Positions 26,401 to 36,024 of a DNA stretch of 64,000 nt are shown here, one piece after another. Location of the stretch: assembly GCA_002390205.1 (NCBI GenBank), contig DGOV01000074.1, positions 1-64,000 on the forward strand. The letters run 5' to 3'. This stretch comes from Proteobacteria bacterium UBA4457. GTDB taxonomy: Bacteria > Pseudomonadota > Gammaproteobacteria > Ga0077536. The position numbers and the translations under genes were made by a program. Every line of letters begins with the position of its first letter. Within the stretch, counting starts at the first letter, position 1. The notes under the pieces are model-generated. The model did not search any database. It saw only the letters and a program-made list of their open reading frames with translations, and was not told where the DNA came from.

Positions 26401-29400
26401 CCCGGGGTATCTTTATTCACCGGAGCTAGATCTCAAAGTCCGGGATTTTCTGACTATTTTAGTTTAAACTATCTTTTCGATAATATTGCTGATCAATTCC
26501 TTCAGTCTTCAAGTGAGCTAACCAGAAAAAACGAACGATTATGTCAGCTTGACGGAGAGTGGATCGGTTCCAGTCAAAATCTTTATAAACGCAACTCTCC
26601 GTATTTTAGTACCAGAACTTCAGAATCCGCCTTCTTATATCAGAGTAAAGACTCAAATTTCGGTGCGTCCGGCTCTTTCAGGACTTTTTCCTCAGATTAC
26701 TACATTGCTCAAGGCGTCAATAACTACAATGCTTTCCAAGATGTACTTGCGTACGATATAAGACTTGCTGATGGAGAAGTCTTGGTATACAATTCTGGAT
26801 ACTGGACAAACAGTTTAATTGATGATTTTTCTCCTATTCGTGTAAGCGACAAAGAACCAATGGGTGTACTCCAGGATGGTGACACTTTATACTGGAGTGT
26901 AGCAAGAAATGGATACATCAATGATCAGCCTCGCAGTTACATTCAATATGGATTAAAAGATATAACAAATGTTGAAATAGCTGGACGCTTAAAAAGCAAT
27001 GATATGTTGATTTATAATTACCCTGAACGAAAATTCGAAAGCAAACCTGTTGATTATTTTAGCCGCATAAATAGTCTTCTTGATGTCAGTCTTACGGAAG
27101 GTATAGACGAAGGAGACGTTCTTTCATGGAATTCTAAAAGCAACTCTTTTTCTCCAGAAGACCCTGACCCTCAGATAATTACGCCGCATTCTCTCCTTGA
27201 CGTCGATCTGCTTGCAGAGCCACGCTCTCCGGGATCGCATCTCAACCATTACAATTACCCCACTAGTGACGTAATAATTTTAGTCTGGGATGGAAGAAAG
27301 CAGCTCTGGGTAAAAGGAGAAACTTACGGTTATTCGTATTCAGGGTCTTATACAAACAGAATCGTTGAAGGAGAGCATCAGACTCATGGTCTCCGCGACT
27401 TTTACATTCGGCGCCATGCTAACAGGATGTTAGGGATAAGTGAACGATGGTATAAAGGACCGTGGGACGCTCAAAAAGGTGCTTGGTATGACGAAAGTGG
27501 AGATATTCCTATTGACTATGTAAATTCAGCTCAGCCTTGTTCTAACTCTCAAAGAGGAGATGGCGGCGACTTTAATTATGCAGAGACGAGTACTGGAATG
27601 GCTTTAGGTATATTGGGTGGAGGCGACTTTGAGAACGGAGTAGAAGATCCTCCTGTCGAAATGATTATAGGTCAAGATGGTGGGGAATTTGTCGAAGCGA
27701 TCGAACCTGTTGGGCTACCGCCAAGAAACAACGATCCTGTGTTTAGCAATACAGCTTATATCCTCGACTTCGAGGGAGACCATCCGTTTAAGAATAAATC
27801 TCTCAGAGGTAGCATTACGCCTGGTGGTATTAGAGGCAACGCAACGTTAGTATCGAGCGGAGGCGCCTTTGACGGAAGGCATGTAAAGATTACTGACTGG
27901 GTGAGCAGCGAAGAACATGAAGAAGACGATAGTTGCGTATTCTTTTACCCTGAGGGCTACTTTGATGTAACAGAATATAACTGGAGTATTAGTTTTTACT
28001 TTAAGACCGAAGAAACTGCAGAAAATCGTAATGAATATCTGTTCTCCCAGGGTGATTTATTTATCGGTCAAAATCAGATTCCAAAACCGACGCATCTTGT
28101 CCTTGAGCATAGATTTTTAGAAAACGGGGACACAAGCTCAAGCTTGAAATTTCGTTGGCACGACAGCCGCAATGAAGACTATTACAGCAGCCCCTGGGAA
28201 TTCGAAATGCAGATTTCAGATAATACTATAAACTATGGCGAATGGGAACATTTTGTCATTGCGTATGATGCAGAAGCTAGCCTTTTGTCGGCTTTTTACG
28301 CAGGAAGCCGGATAAGTCACCTCGATTTAAATTCTTTGGAGGGCATGATTAGTGATGGGATGGGAGAAGGAATTTGGAGTGGCATGTATGTAAATACACA
28401 TTATCAACAAGGGTTCTGCCTCGGAGGAAGGAATGCAGTAAATGCTACATTTGCTGGAATCGGGCCACTGATTGGAGCTGTAGACGATTTCAAGCTGACT
28501 ACACTTAGCTGTGAATATGATCCAGCTCTTGAGTCTATCCCTGTTCCAGGATCGCTAGTTCTAGAAGAGTTTCCTCCTACTTTTGACTACGAAACGCTTT
28601 TACCATTAAATCCAAGAATTGTTAGTATTTTAGGATTCACGGGAATGCCTGAAGCATATCCCTACGCAGACTCGTTATGGGACGTTACTTATGACAGCGT
28701 CGGTTTTGTCTGGGGAGATCACTCTAGCTTCGTTGACGTAGCGGAAGGAGATACGCGCCTAGAACCTGTTCGGCTTCCTGTTTTCACAAGGCCTGAGGCC
28801 CCTCTCAGGAGAGACGTAAGCGTAAATTACGAGGCAGACCCCAAAATAGCTTCCATGACAACAGCTTCCATGATACATGGATTAGCCACAATTAATAACC
28901 AGAGTGACTATCAATTAAGCATTGAAACGGAACGAATGGGAGGTCAAGGCCTTTTGACGCGCTTGACTGATGATTTGGCGATGAATTACGAAGATTTTAC
29001 TTTTGAAGCTATCTACACAAGGAACCCACCGAGAGAAACCGCTACCATTCGTAATACTCCTATAGAGACTTTTAACATAAAGAAAGGTATGGCTCTTGTC
29101 GTTGTTGCAGCAGAGGAAGACTTGTCCGATCCTACTGCCGGCGACTCTTGGGGAATTAGACTACTAACCTCTGTTGAAAAAAGGTCGGAGCTAGTGGCGC
29201 ATGAAGTGTATCCCGAAGGCGTTCGTTTTGAATGGTGGACCCAAGACAACGAATATCATCATCTTGATTTTCTTTATGGCCCAGATGCTCTTGACGGAAC
29301 ACCCAAAGATCGTCCTTATGATTTCTCTGTAAACGAAAATCAGGAACCGGGCGAAGATATGTATGTAGAGGACACTAGTTACAATCCATTACGATTGCAA

Positions 29401-29685
29401 CCCGGGAATTACAATCATACTGTTATTCAACGTAGCCTTCGGAAGAGTTCCATAACAGTATTTCACAATAATTCAAGAAAGGAGCTATTCCATCCACGAT
29501 TAGCAGAACCTTTCCGAGATATCTCAGCCTTACCTGATCCTCGAATAGGTATAGGGATAGACCCTCGCGTAACTTTTGAATCGACTAACGACTTTAGTGG
29601 TAGAATAGCTGCTACTCGCATGACGAGGGGAATTTGTCTTTACGGCTCAGAAGCTAGGTTCCCTGATAAACATTTTAGTCTTTAG
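23482..29685 (+). CDS. Giant fibre protein with several LamG-like domains
   Basis: 2067 residues, the largest gene here. I place the start at GTG 23482, giving MALFPKNL, parallel to MALFSDNIT of the preceding paralogue; TTG 23476 is two codons earlier. LamG-like domains are visible near 390-560, 770-960 and 1470-1680 (YTIQFWFRMATD, FLSWGFRFKLNE, WSISFYFKTEE). LxDVD/WD-G repeats separate them. A DGGDF/GGGDF cluster sits near 1357-1410. It probably makes a long, multi-domain host-binding fibre. Confidence 0.6.
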   Translation: MALFPKNLVWRHSGNSLEGIRRYMASFPDSQVRPGELIVLDGPDAYGDPRVSLMTLDPFHNELASVFGTIDQLADVPFPSRFALDRGNWPHGSCLVWYEVRMDVHPDDLYGPLVNYGPGWQVRRAFPYDISENSVEEFYDVDSVSLPEKIEGDSFVYSVANSRYESAPGFGDPSKNIDPSADLDDLVDIVYTEPVEGNSLIKWDQVAGEWKNVYLEPFLSTRSDVNFNNINPEDQQALVYGAFEEKWQAQDISTEGAVVIPDGRRSRNKELEYLVLPGTHESLNGKILDFGLGVTSEPTPSQPHGHDYVLNAASEIRAEGVTSEFWERFPKGSFYFEAPPGLDYGFLPYYERTGLARERYDHKEVQGLSKESRFQDISVSSNITPIPGLLNPSGQYYGDYTIQFWFRMATDAVEGIDDRTLFSLYAYGLGGGGDELSVVITKKGGERYINSPPHAMSLVVRYPRSGVFPWITERDLLFNIYPDIDYHVAVQWDAEAQRLKTWVDGSLRLAFETPDLDSFKYIDLESLFIGRNMRGYIADFNITLTTEYNEDYVERLAYSKDFNPPGHWGRKLVEGPKASLKTLGLTRTGLFSWISQEQPYAWTTAFGRNQFDTVSQSLDINYGSLLSGNILSWNAAEGKLSSTKSILAGDDSVSKNPGDLAGTAFNSVIDAAYYKIGQGTQTGNIKPMDYHRKGDFPYNDAGSNYFWGGELSFKAPVNLAGLPSVVSLPSGKAWQIPHDRKYSDLFENQTSSYLSLNRERDTEIEDWRQGLPSEQNSFLSWGFRFKLNEAISDYGSTTIAQGGDVSLRVEGGFFTIDVSLRISSGYFPDGFTLTNEWIYENGFFENATITLPGENVVADRDYEISILADSIEGKFSVYLNGRRQYIIVQAPFPSPGSTSTSVEVFSQESNAGLPQYLAIGNYSRDIDHALSPTLFSGGTACLYGAFFSFDRREDFKHQRYYDFSAFYDARISQPGVSLFTGARSQSPGFSDYFSLNYLFDNIADQFLQSSSELTRKNERLCQLDGEWIGSSQNLYKRNSPYFSTRTSESAFLYQSKDSNFGASGSFRTFSSDYYIAQGVNNYNAFQDVLAYDIRLADGEVLVYNSGYWTNSLIDDFSPIRVSDKEPMGVLQDGDTLYWSVARNGYINDQPRSYIQYGLKDITNVEIAGRLKSNDMLIYNYPERKFESKPVDYFSRINSLLDVSLTEGIDEGDVLSWNSKSNSFSPEDPDPQIITPHSLLDVDLLAEPRSPGSHLNHYNYPTSDVIILVWDGRKQLWVKGETYGYSYSGSYTNRIVEGEHQTHGLRDFYIRRHANRMLGISERWYKGPWDAQKGAWYDESGDIPIDYVNSAQPCSNSQRGDGGDFNYAETSTGMALGILGGGDFENGVEDPPVEMIIGQDGGEFVEAIEPVGLPPRNNDPVFSNTAYILDFEGDHPFKNKSLRGSITPGGIRGNATLVSSGGAFDGRHVKITDWVSSEEHEEDDSCVFFYPEGYFDVTEYNWSISFYFKTEETAENRNEYLFSQGDLFIGQNQIPKPTHLVLEHRFLENGDTSSSLKFRWHDSRNEDYYSSPWEFEMQISDNTINYGEWEHFVIAYDAEASLLSAFYAGSRISHLDLNSLEGMISDGMGEGIWSGMYVNTHYQQGFCLGGRNAVNATFAGIGPLIGAVDDFKLTTLSCEYDPALESIPVPGSLVLEEFPPTFDYETLLPLNPRIVSILGFTGMPEAYPYADSLWDVTYDSVGFVWGDHSSFVDVAEGDTRLEPVRLPVFTRPEAPLRRDVSVNYEADPKIASMTTASMIHGLATINNQSDYQLSIETERMGGQGLLTRLTDDLAMNYEDFTFEAIYTRNPPRETATIRNTPIETFNIKKGMALVVVAAEEDLSDPTAGDSWGIRLLTSVEKRSELVAHEVYPEGVRFEWWTQDNEYHHLDFLYGPDALDGTPKDRPYDFSVNENQEPGEDMYVEDTSYNPLRLQPGNYNHTVIQRSLRKSSITVFHNNSRKELFHPRLAEPFRDISALPDPRIGIGIDPRVTFESTNDFSGRIAATRMTRGICLYGSEARFPDKHFSL

Positions 29686-29694
29686 GCAACCTAA
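29685..29694 (+). promoter_or_regulatory. Late promoter-like element GGCAACCTAA
   Basis: Exact match to GGnAnnCTAR, 20 nt before GTG 29715. Its first base is the last base of the preceding stop codon. Confidence 0.5.
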
Positions 29695-29714
29695 ACGGAT
29701 TCGCAACAAGGTTA

Positions 29715-32168
29715 GTGCCTACGCCTACAAACAGAGTTCCTGTAAGAGTAGCGCGTGGTTACTTCTCTACTCTAAGTGCTTCCATCTCGGACTTGTATGA
29801 GGGGGAGATTGTATACGCTTTAGATCAGCAAGCTCTCTATGCTGTAGAAGCTCAGCAGTTAATCCCTGTAGCCGGCACCAGTATCACTAGCGTAAATGGT
29901 GCTACAGGTAGTGTCCTTCTTGGCATAGAAGAATTAGAGGATACCACTATAAATTCATTGCTTGACGGGGATACGCTCGTTTATTCTAACGGAGAATGGA
30001 TTAATTCGCCTGCGACGGCTGGAGGCACTGTTCTCAGTATTGATTTAAATGGCAGTGGAGGTATTGAGACTTCAGGAGGGCCGGTCACCTCAAGTGGGGT
30101 AATCGAAGTATCCTTGAGCAGCACTGGCGTTACCGCAGGCGAGTATACTTTTCCTACTTTAACTGTTGACGAGAAAGGACGCATTACGGCTATCCTCTCT
30201 AACGCTGCTCCAGATCAAAGTCTGAATGATCTTAGTGATGTAAACTCTCCTTTGCCAGGTATAGGCGATGGGTTGATTTGGGATGGAGTTAACTGGGTCA
30301 ATACTCCAGATGTTGGAGGTGGAGCTGAATCACTAGATGAATTAAGCGACGTAGATGTCACTACTCAACTTCCCACGGAAGGTCAGGTTCTTCTCTGGGA
30401 TAACACGCAAGCGACCTGGAAACCAGGAACTGTCGAAATTCCCCCCTCGGCTTCTATTCCTCTCAATGAATTAGTAGACGTTGAGATCCCTAATCCAACT
30501 GATAAGGATTTAATTGGCTACAATTCTGACACCGGATTGTGGTCAAATGGGTCCTTGCAATCCATTCTCTTAGCAGACCCTTCTGAGCTTGAAAACGGAG
30601 ACGGGCTAATTTGGGACGAATGGAATAGCTCTTGGTACTCCGGTGTGCCTGGAAGCGCAGGGAAAATTGAATATCAAACGTATACTACCACCCAAGAGCA
30701 GTCTCCACTTATTGGTGGTAGCTCCTTACTGATAGACGAACCTGCTTGGGAAGATCTAGGCTTTACTTTGTGTGAAGAATTTGACAATAGCACGCGTTGG
30801 GTTGAGGGAGTTCAACAGTTCGTTTTAGACCTTTCGTCAGTTGGGAGCGCCGATACTTTTGCGTTTCATGAGGTGGTGCCCTATGGAGGCCAGGTTGCAA
30901 ATTGGAGACCTCTTTCTGCTGATGTTTTCATTACTATCAAAAGAGAAACTTTTGAAATTTTAGAGGAAAATAGAACAGTTAACACTACTGATCCTACTCC
31001 TACTGGAGATCCCTTTAGTTTCCCCGACGACGCCGACCCAAATATTGCATTTGAATGCAGCATCTTTCCTCAGGATGCAAAGGATTTGGATATGCTTGTC
31101 TATAGAGCAGGCGTAATTCCTTCCTATACAGACGATGTTGGCGAACGATGGACAATCTTCCGGAGAGAATTAATACAAAAAAATTATTTCTTTAATAACT
31201 GGGCAACTGAACTTTGGATCTCTAGTAAAGGCGCAGTTATTGTTAAACAAGGAAATCCTTCTTGGGAATATTCATGGGGAGCCAATACTGGTGGTCATGG
31301 CACTCTTCATAATTGGTACTTTGATCCAGTGCTTGGACCAAGCAATTACGGCGATGGGACCTGGGCGGACCTGCCAGTAAGTGGCAGCTACGTTGCCTTT
31401 GCTGGGCATCGTCTACTTAACCCAGAAAAAGAAGAGATATCCCTTGAGGATTTGAATGATGTAGATACCTTTGGAGTGCAGGTCAATCAATCATTGCATT
31501 GGTCTGGGACAGAATGGACCCCTAGTTTTATTAGTATCGATGAACTGTCTGATGTTGACACCACTACAAGCCCACCAGCGACAGGGCAAATGCTTCAATG
31601 GGACGGTAACAACTGGGTTCCCATAAATATTCCTATCTCTGGCGCGACTAGCCTTGACGAGCTTTCGGATGTAAGAACAACTGAGCCAACTCCTCAGGAT
31701 ACTAATGTTTTAGCCTATAACGATACAGAAAACCGATGGTTGCCAGCAAAACCTAGGGCTACCCCTGGAGCTCCTTTAAGCCTTTCTTCCCCTGGATTGC
31801 CGGGAGAGATGCGTTTTAACGATAATTATTTTTACATTTGTATTGGCTTAAACCACTGGAAGCAGGTTGGTCTTGTTGACCTTACAATTGATCCAAGCAT
31901 TCAAGAAGTTGCCGATGGTGGTAACTGGGCTGACGGCTCAGGCGGAAGTATTGACACCACTTTGGATGGAGGGGACTGGGGAGAAGGAACAACCAATGAT
32001 GCACAAGGCGCTATTGTTGATGGCGGAATATTTGCTTCGACTATTGATGGCGGCAACTTTACAGATGGAACAAGTGGTGGGTATAATGTTTCATCTGACG
32101 GAGGTAACTTTACGACCGGAGCTCCTGGGGTTGACAGGACTAGTGATGGGGGCGTATTTACGCCATAA
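29715..32168 (+). CDS. Fibre protein, MPxPxxR-type head and DGGNF tail
   Basis: 817 residues from GTG. The first 55 residues (MPTPTNRVPVRVARG, then LYEGEIVYALDQQALY) form a module shared with the products at 32246, 34334 and 40662, probably for virion attachment. LxDVD/WD-G repeats follow, then a beta-rich domain (about 315-560), more repeats, and a C-terminal cluster of seven DGGxF/W motifs. It is likely a tail fibre. Confidence 0.65.
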   Translation: MPTPTNRVPVRVARGYFSTLSASISDLYEGEIVYALDQQALYAVEAQQLIPVAGTSITSVNGATGSVLLGIEELEDTTINSLLDGDTLVYSNGEWINSPATAGGTVLSIDLNGSGGIETSGGPVTSSGVIEVSLSSTGVTAGEYTFPTLTVDEKGRITAILSNAAPDQSLNDLSDVNSPLPGIGDGLIWDGVNWVNTPDVGGGAESLDELSDVDVTTQLPTEGQVLLWDNTQATWKPGTVEIPPSASIPLNELVDVEIPNPTDKDLIGYNSDTGLWSNGSLQSILLADPSELENGDGLIWDEWNSSWYSGVPGSAGKIEYQTYTTTQEQSPLIGGSSLLIDEPAWEDLGFTLCEEFDNSTRWVEGVQQFVLDLSSVGSADTFAFHEVVPYGGQVANWRPLSADVFITIKRETFEILEENRTVNTTDPTPTGDPFSFPDDADPNIAFECSIFPQDAKDLDMLVYRAGVIPSYTDDVGERWTIFRRELIQKNYFFNNWATELWISSKGAVIVKQGNPSWEYSWGANTGGHGTLHNWYFDPVLGPSNYGDGTWADLPVSGSYVAFAGHRLLNPEKEEISLEDLNDVDTFGVQVNQSLHWSGTEWTPSFISIDELSDVDTTTSPPATGQMLQWDGNNWVPINIPISGATSLDELSDVRTTEPTPQDTNVLAYNDTENRWLPAKPRATPGAPLSLSSPGLPGEMRFNDNYFYICIGLNHWKQVGLVDLTIDPSIQEVADGGNWADGSGGSIDTTLDGGDWGEGTTNDAQGAIVDGGIFASTIDGGNFTDGTSGGYNVSSDGGNFTTGAPGVDRTSDGGVFTP

Positions 32169-32211
32169 AGTTTAAGCTTAAAGTCTATATTATTACCAGT
32201 TAAGTCTCATG

Positions 32212-32221
32212 GGTATACTAG
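32212..32221 (+). promoter_or_regulatory. Late promoter-like element GGTATACTAG
   Basis: Best match to GGnAnnCTAR with a perfect TATACT core, 24 nt before ATG 32246. The bases after it (CTGGAG) recur after the element at 39376. Confidence 0.65.
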
Positions 32222-32245
32222 CTGGAGTTTCAGGAAAACAGTCTC

Positions 32246-34258
32246 ATGCCAGTTCCAAGTCCCAGAAGCAAGTTGCTGCCAGCCCGTGGTAATTACTCGG
32301 ACTTGGAGCAAAACGTCGGCGATCTTCTAGATGGCGAGATTTGCTATGCTATTGACCAAGACCAGTACTATCAGAAAGAAGGCGCAGGGCTTGTTGCTGT
32401 AGGCGCGACCAAGGCGCAAGGAGCTTTGGCTGACTCGGCTTTACAAGATGCCCCTTCTAATGGCTATCAATACGCTCGCCAAGACGGCTCTTGGTCAATT
32501 GTAACTGGAGGAGGAAGTGGCGGAGGAAGTTCTGCTTATCCGGAAACAACCTTCACTATTGATGCCGATTCCACCCCTAACTATTTATTTTCAGGTGCTG
32601 GTTTTACGACTGCTACGGCGAATCCCGACTTGGTTTTGATTCGTGGACAAAAGTATTCTTTCGATAATACGAGTGGTGCTCATCCTTTCCAAATCCAAAC
32701 ATCTGACGGTAGTGCTTATGACGAAGGAGTTATCGACAACGATACCATCGGTCTGGTGCAGTTTACTGTCCCATTCGATGCTCCAGCCGAGTTAAGGTAT
32801 CAGTGTACAGTTCATCCATCCTCGATGGTCGGTGCAATTGCCGTCTTAGATTCTGACTTGTCTTCTTTAGTTGATGTAGACCTTTCTGTCGCTCCTGCTA
32901 ATGGCGAAGGACTGATTTACGATTCTACTTCAGGAAAATGGAAGCCGAAAGTTCCTGATCCGATCGCGGAGGAGACTTTCATTGAAGCTCAGTACATTGC
33001 AATCGCTCAGGACTTTGAGGATTCCGGCTCTCATTCAGGTGAGAAGAATGCTGATCTTTGGAATGGATCGGGAACCGAGCAAGACGGAGGTGAGATGCCG
33101 GTATCAGGTCCTGCCACTCAACCACCAGGCATGCACGGTACTAAATATATAGATTATACAGAATTTACGAACTACAGTTTCCCGGGTACCAATGATGAAG
33201 GTATGCAGGGGCCCTGGGTAGGCATTGGCAACCAAGCCGTGTACATCGAGTTTTGGTTTCGGCATGACCCCATCACGTCTTCCACACCGGTTGGTGATCA
33301 ATTCGTATTTGGACAAGGTTCAGCTTCTCAAGCCGGTGACATCAACAATGGCCATGGAGGGCTTGTTATTAAGCACATCATAGACGTGGATCTTTCTACC
33401 ACGACGGCACTTGACCCTACATTTAATCCTGACACAACGTATAGCGGGTTTGAGCCTGAATTTGGCTATATCTACACTAACACAAGTGCTCTTATCCTCC
33501 AAGACGGATTAGATAGTGATGGCTATTTCCTTGTTGGAACAAAGGAAATGAATATTGCGGATGGTGTCTGGCATCATGTTGTCTTCATGCAAGAACCCAC
33601 CGCGGACCCTCAGCCAGGGGGTGCGGCAAGTGGAGTATATTCCTGCTTTATTGACGGAAAACTTCGAGACAGGTGGGATGCTAATCAAAATCCTGGCACC
33701 ACCCCTGTTGATACCAACGCTGGGGATTGGGACACTTATTATTTTGGCTGCCTGAAGGATGGAACAGGCCACATGAGGGCCGCTATTGATAACTTTGTCG
33801 TTTACGGCACAACAGAAAAGTTTCCCTATCCTGCAGGAGTCGATTCTGTAGAGGTTTACAAGGGGCCAGTAAATGTAGATCGTACATTCAAGATTCAGAC
33901 AAAAGGTTCTCCTTCATCGTCCTTGAGTGATTTCTCTTCATTACAACCAAAAATAGGCGAAGCCCCTGTATTTGATCAGTTTGGCAGCTACACACCTACT
34001 CCCGTACTTTCCATTCACGCTGTGTCTAATACAGCAAATGCCGGCGAAGGAACTAGCGGTACGCCATTCCCTGCAGATCGCGAAGATCTCATTTATTCGG
34101 ATACAGAAGACGGTCGATACAGGTACCCGCTAGCTGTAGGCACCTGCTTGATTGATGCCGCAAACAACACCTTATTTATCTGGTCAGGTCCTTACGACGA
34201 AGCGGGATACAGCGCCACTACTGGAGGATGGAAAAAGATTGCTCTATTGGATATTTAA
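32246..34258 (+). CDS. Fibre protein with cupredoxin-like and LamG-like domains
   Basis: 670 residues. Order: shared MPVPSPR attachment module (1-55), Gly/Ser linker (88-96), cupredoxin-like domain (about 100-202), one LxDVD/WD-G repeat, LamG-like domain (about 260-545), and a short C-terminal unit. The cupredoxin part has GAHPFQI and RYQCTVHPSSMVGAIAV, supplying His146, Cys187, His190 and Met194. These are the four ligands of a type-1 copper site in the order and spacing of plastocyanin relatives. Copper binding is inferred. The fibre role follows from the shared modules. Confidence 0.65.
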   Translation: MPVPSPRSKLLPARGNYSDLEQNVGDLLDGEICYAIDQDQYYQKEGAGLVAVGATKAQGALADSALQDAPSNGYQYARQDGSWSIVTGGGSGGGSSAYPETTFTIDADSTPNYLFSGAGFTTATANPDLVLIRGQKYSFDNTSGAHPFQIQTSDGSAYDEGVIDNDTIGLVQFTVPFDAPAELRYQCTVHPSSMVGAIAVLDSDLSSLVDVDLSVAPANGEGLIYDSTSGKWKPKVPDPIAEETFIEAQYIAIAQDFEDSGSHSGEKNADLWNGSGTEQDGGEMPVSGPATQPPGMHGTKYIDYTEFTNYSFPGTNDEGMQGPWVGIGNQAVYIEFWFRHDPITSSTPVGDQFVFGQGSASQAGDINNGHGGLVIKHIIDVDLSTTTALDPTFNPDTTYSGFEPEFGYIYTNTSALILQDGLDSDGYFLVGTKEMNIADGVWHHVVFMQEPTADPQPGGAASGVYSCFIDGKLRDRWDANQNPGTTPVDTNAGDWDTYYFGCLKDGTGHMRAAIDNFVVYGTTEKFPYPAGVDSVEVYKGPVNVDRTFKIQTKGSPSSSLSDFSSLQPKIGEAPVFDQFGSYTPTPVLSIHAVSNTANAGEGTSGTPFPADREDLIYSDTEDGRYRYPLAVGTCLIDAANNTLFIWSGPYDEAGYSATTGGWKKIALLDI

Positions 34259-34269
34259 CTAGAGTTATT

Positions 34270-34285
34270 AGCCCCTACTGGGGCT
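34270..34285 (+). terminator. Short hairpin, weak terminator
   Basis: AGCCCC and GGGGCT enclose TACT. The following TAAAAATTG is only weakly T-rich. It lies between two fibre genes and before a promoter-like element. Confidence 0.5.
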
Positions 34286-34298
34286 TAAAAATTGAGTG

Positions 34299-34308
34299 GG
34301 TATCCTAA
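34299..34308 (+). promoter_or_regulatory. Late promoter-like element GGTATCCTAA
   Basis: Exact match to GGnAnnCTAR, 25 nt before ATG 34334. It supports that start over TTG 34292, which lies upstream of the element. Confidence 0.55.
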
Positions 34309-34333
34309 GCCAGATTTTGCAAGCGCTAGAAAA

Positions 34334-36010
34334 ATGCCAGCTCCTTCGAATCGGATTCCAGTTAGACCGGCTCGCGGAAGTCGCACAGTTCTCACTGACT
34401 CTTTAGACAGTATTCAGGAAGGTGAAATTGTATATGCTCGAGACGAGGACTCGCTATTTATAAAAGAAAACGGACAGTTGGTTAACGTCGCCATAGGAAT
34501 AGGCCTTGACGCTCAAAAAATCAGCGCAGAAATCACTTGGACTATCGCAACTTCCGCAGCTGAAGATGCCTATCTTTTTAGTGGTCAGGGCTTTGCTTCT
34601 CAGATAGAAAATCCTACTATATATGTAATTAGAGGGCAGAAGTATGCCTTTGATCATCAGCTCGGCACAGATCCCTTTCAGATTACTACACCAGATGGAA
34701 CGCCTTATACCGTAGGTCAAACAAATACTCCAGCTGACGGATCAATCCTAAGATGGGAGGTCTCAATGCAAGCCCCCAAAATCCTGAGATACGTCTCAAC
34801 AGAGGATAGCAATAAGAGTGGAGAAATTATCGCTATTTCTGATAGCTTTTCTTTAGGTCTTGAAGATCTCACAAATGTAGGCGACGCCGTTCCCGCGGAC
34901 GGGCAAGTTATGATCTACAGTTCGTCTCAAGGGTTATGGCAGGCTGCTGATTTGGCCACTGGTGGTGTCACTTCCTTGAATGGATTAACGGATGTAGACA
35001 CTTCATCGGCACTTGAAAGTGATGTATTGAAATTTAACGGAACATATTGGGAAGCTTTGCCGGAAGCTACGGATGTAGGGACCCCAGGCCGTAAAGTCAC
35101 AATGAGTATAGACAGCACTCGTCGTGGACAGATGTTGGGGACCGAATTTATTTTGGACTCGACAGCCGACTGGGAAGGTATGGGCTTTACGGTTCTTTCT
35201 ACTGACAACAATGAAACAGACTCTTGGGTCTACTTCCAGTTTGACAGCTTCGATTTAAATAAGTGGGTTCCTCTGGGAAGAAATGACTCAATTCCGTATA
35301 ACAGTGATGGAGAGGATAGTCCAACATTCGCATTTGACGGAAGTGGCCGTCTTGTTTCTTGGACCAACTCGCCATTCGACGTCAGCCCCATCGCATCTAC
35401 AAAAAATTTATCAGCTCCCCAGAACTGTGCGTTCTGCTTTACGGCTTTCCTTGAATCATCCAATTGCACTGTCTACAGAGCTGGGTACAAAGGAGCCTTG
35501 GAGTACGAAGGCGCCACTTGGAGTGTCTTGCGTGTTGAATATGCTAAATTTGACACTTTACTAGCAGTAGAATATTGGCTGGGCCACGACGGAGACGTCA
35601 AAATGTTGTATGGTCGGCCTGATGGAAGTTTTAATCTAAATGTTGATACTAACGGCAACGGCTTTACTTTTGGTGGTCGAACTAACGACCCAACACTAGG
35701 AAATGCTAATTATAATCTTCCTGGTTTGACTCAAGATGCAGGCTATGGAATTGAGTTATGGTATAACGGTAGTGGCTACAACATTGACGACCTATCCAAT
35801 GTAAGTCATTCTGGTGATTCCCCTCCTACTGATAACTTTCCTTTAGTGTGGTCCAACGGGTCTTGGGGCCCAGGAAGCATCGTCAGAGAAGGCTCTCAGG
35901 CGTCTACTTCCGGGGGAGAAGTAGGCATTTTTGCTGTTGATTCAGTCTATCTTTACGTCTGTGTCGGAAAGAATGACTGGAAAAGAATAGCATTGGAAAC
36001 CTTCGTCTGA
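34334..36010 (+). CDS. Fibre protein with degenerate cupredoxin-like domain
   Basis: 558 residues from ATG 34334, giving MPAPSNR in line with three paralogues. It repeats the 32246 plan: attachment module, cupredoxin-like fold (about 65-170, YVIRGQKYAFDHQLGTDPFQI), LxDVD/WD-G repeats and a beta-rich domain. Here the ligand His is Asp113, and the Cys, His and Met positions are also lost, so copper binding is unlikely. It appears to be a duplicated, diverged copy. Confidence 0.65.
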   Translation: MPAPSNRIPVRPARGSRTVLTDSLDSIQEGEIVYARDEDSLFIKENGQLVNVAIGIGLDAQKISAEITWTIATSAAEDAYLFSGQGFASQIENPTIYVIRGQKYAFDHQLGTDPFQITTPDGTPYTVGQTNTPADGSILRWEVSMQAPKILRYVSTEDSNKSGEIIAISDSFSLGLEDLTNVGDAVPADGQVMIYSSSQGLWQAADLATGGVTSLNGLTDVDTSSALESDVLKFNGTYWEALPEATDVGTPGRKVTMSIDSTRRGQMLGTEFILDSTADWEGMGFTVLSTDNNETDSWVYFQFDSFDLNKWVPLGRNDSIPYNSDGEDSPTFAFDGSGRLVSWTNSPFDVSPIASTKNLSAPQNCAFCFTAFLESSNCTVYRAGYKGALEYEGATWSVLRVEYAKFDTLLAVEYWLGHDGDVKMLYGRPDGSFNLNVDTNGNGFTFGGRTNDPTLGNANYNLPGLTQDAGYGIELWYNGSGYNIDDLSNVSHSGDSPPTDNFPLVWSNGSWGPGSIVREGSQASTSGGEVGIFAVDSVYLYVCVGKNDWKRIALETFV

Positions 36011-36024
36011 TTCAAGCAAAAAAA

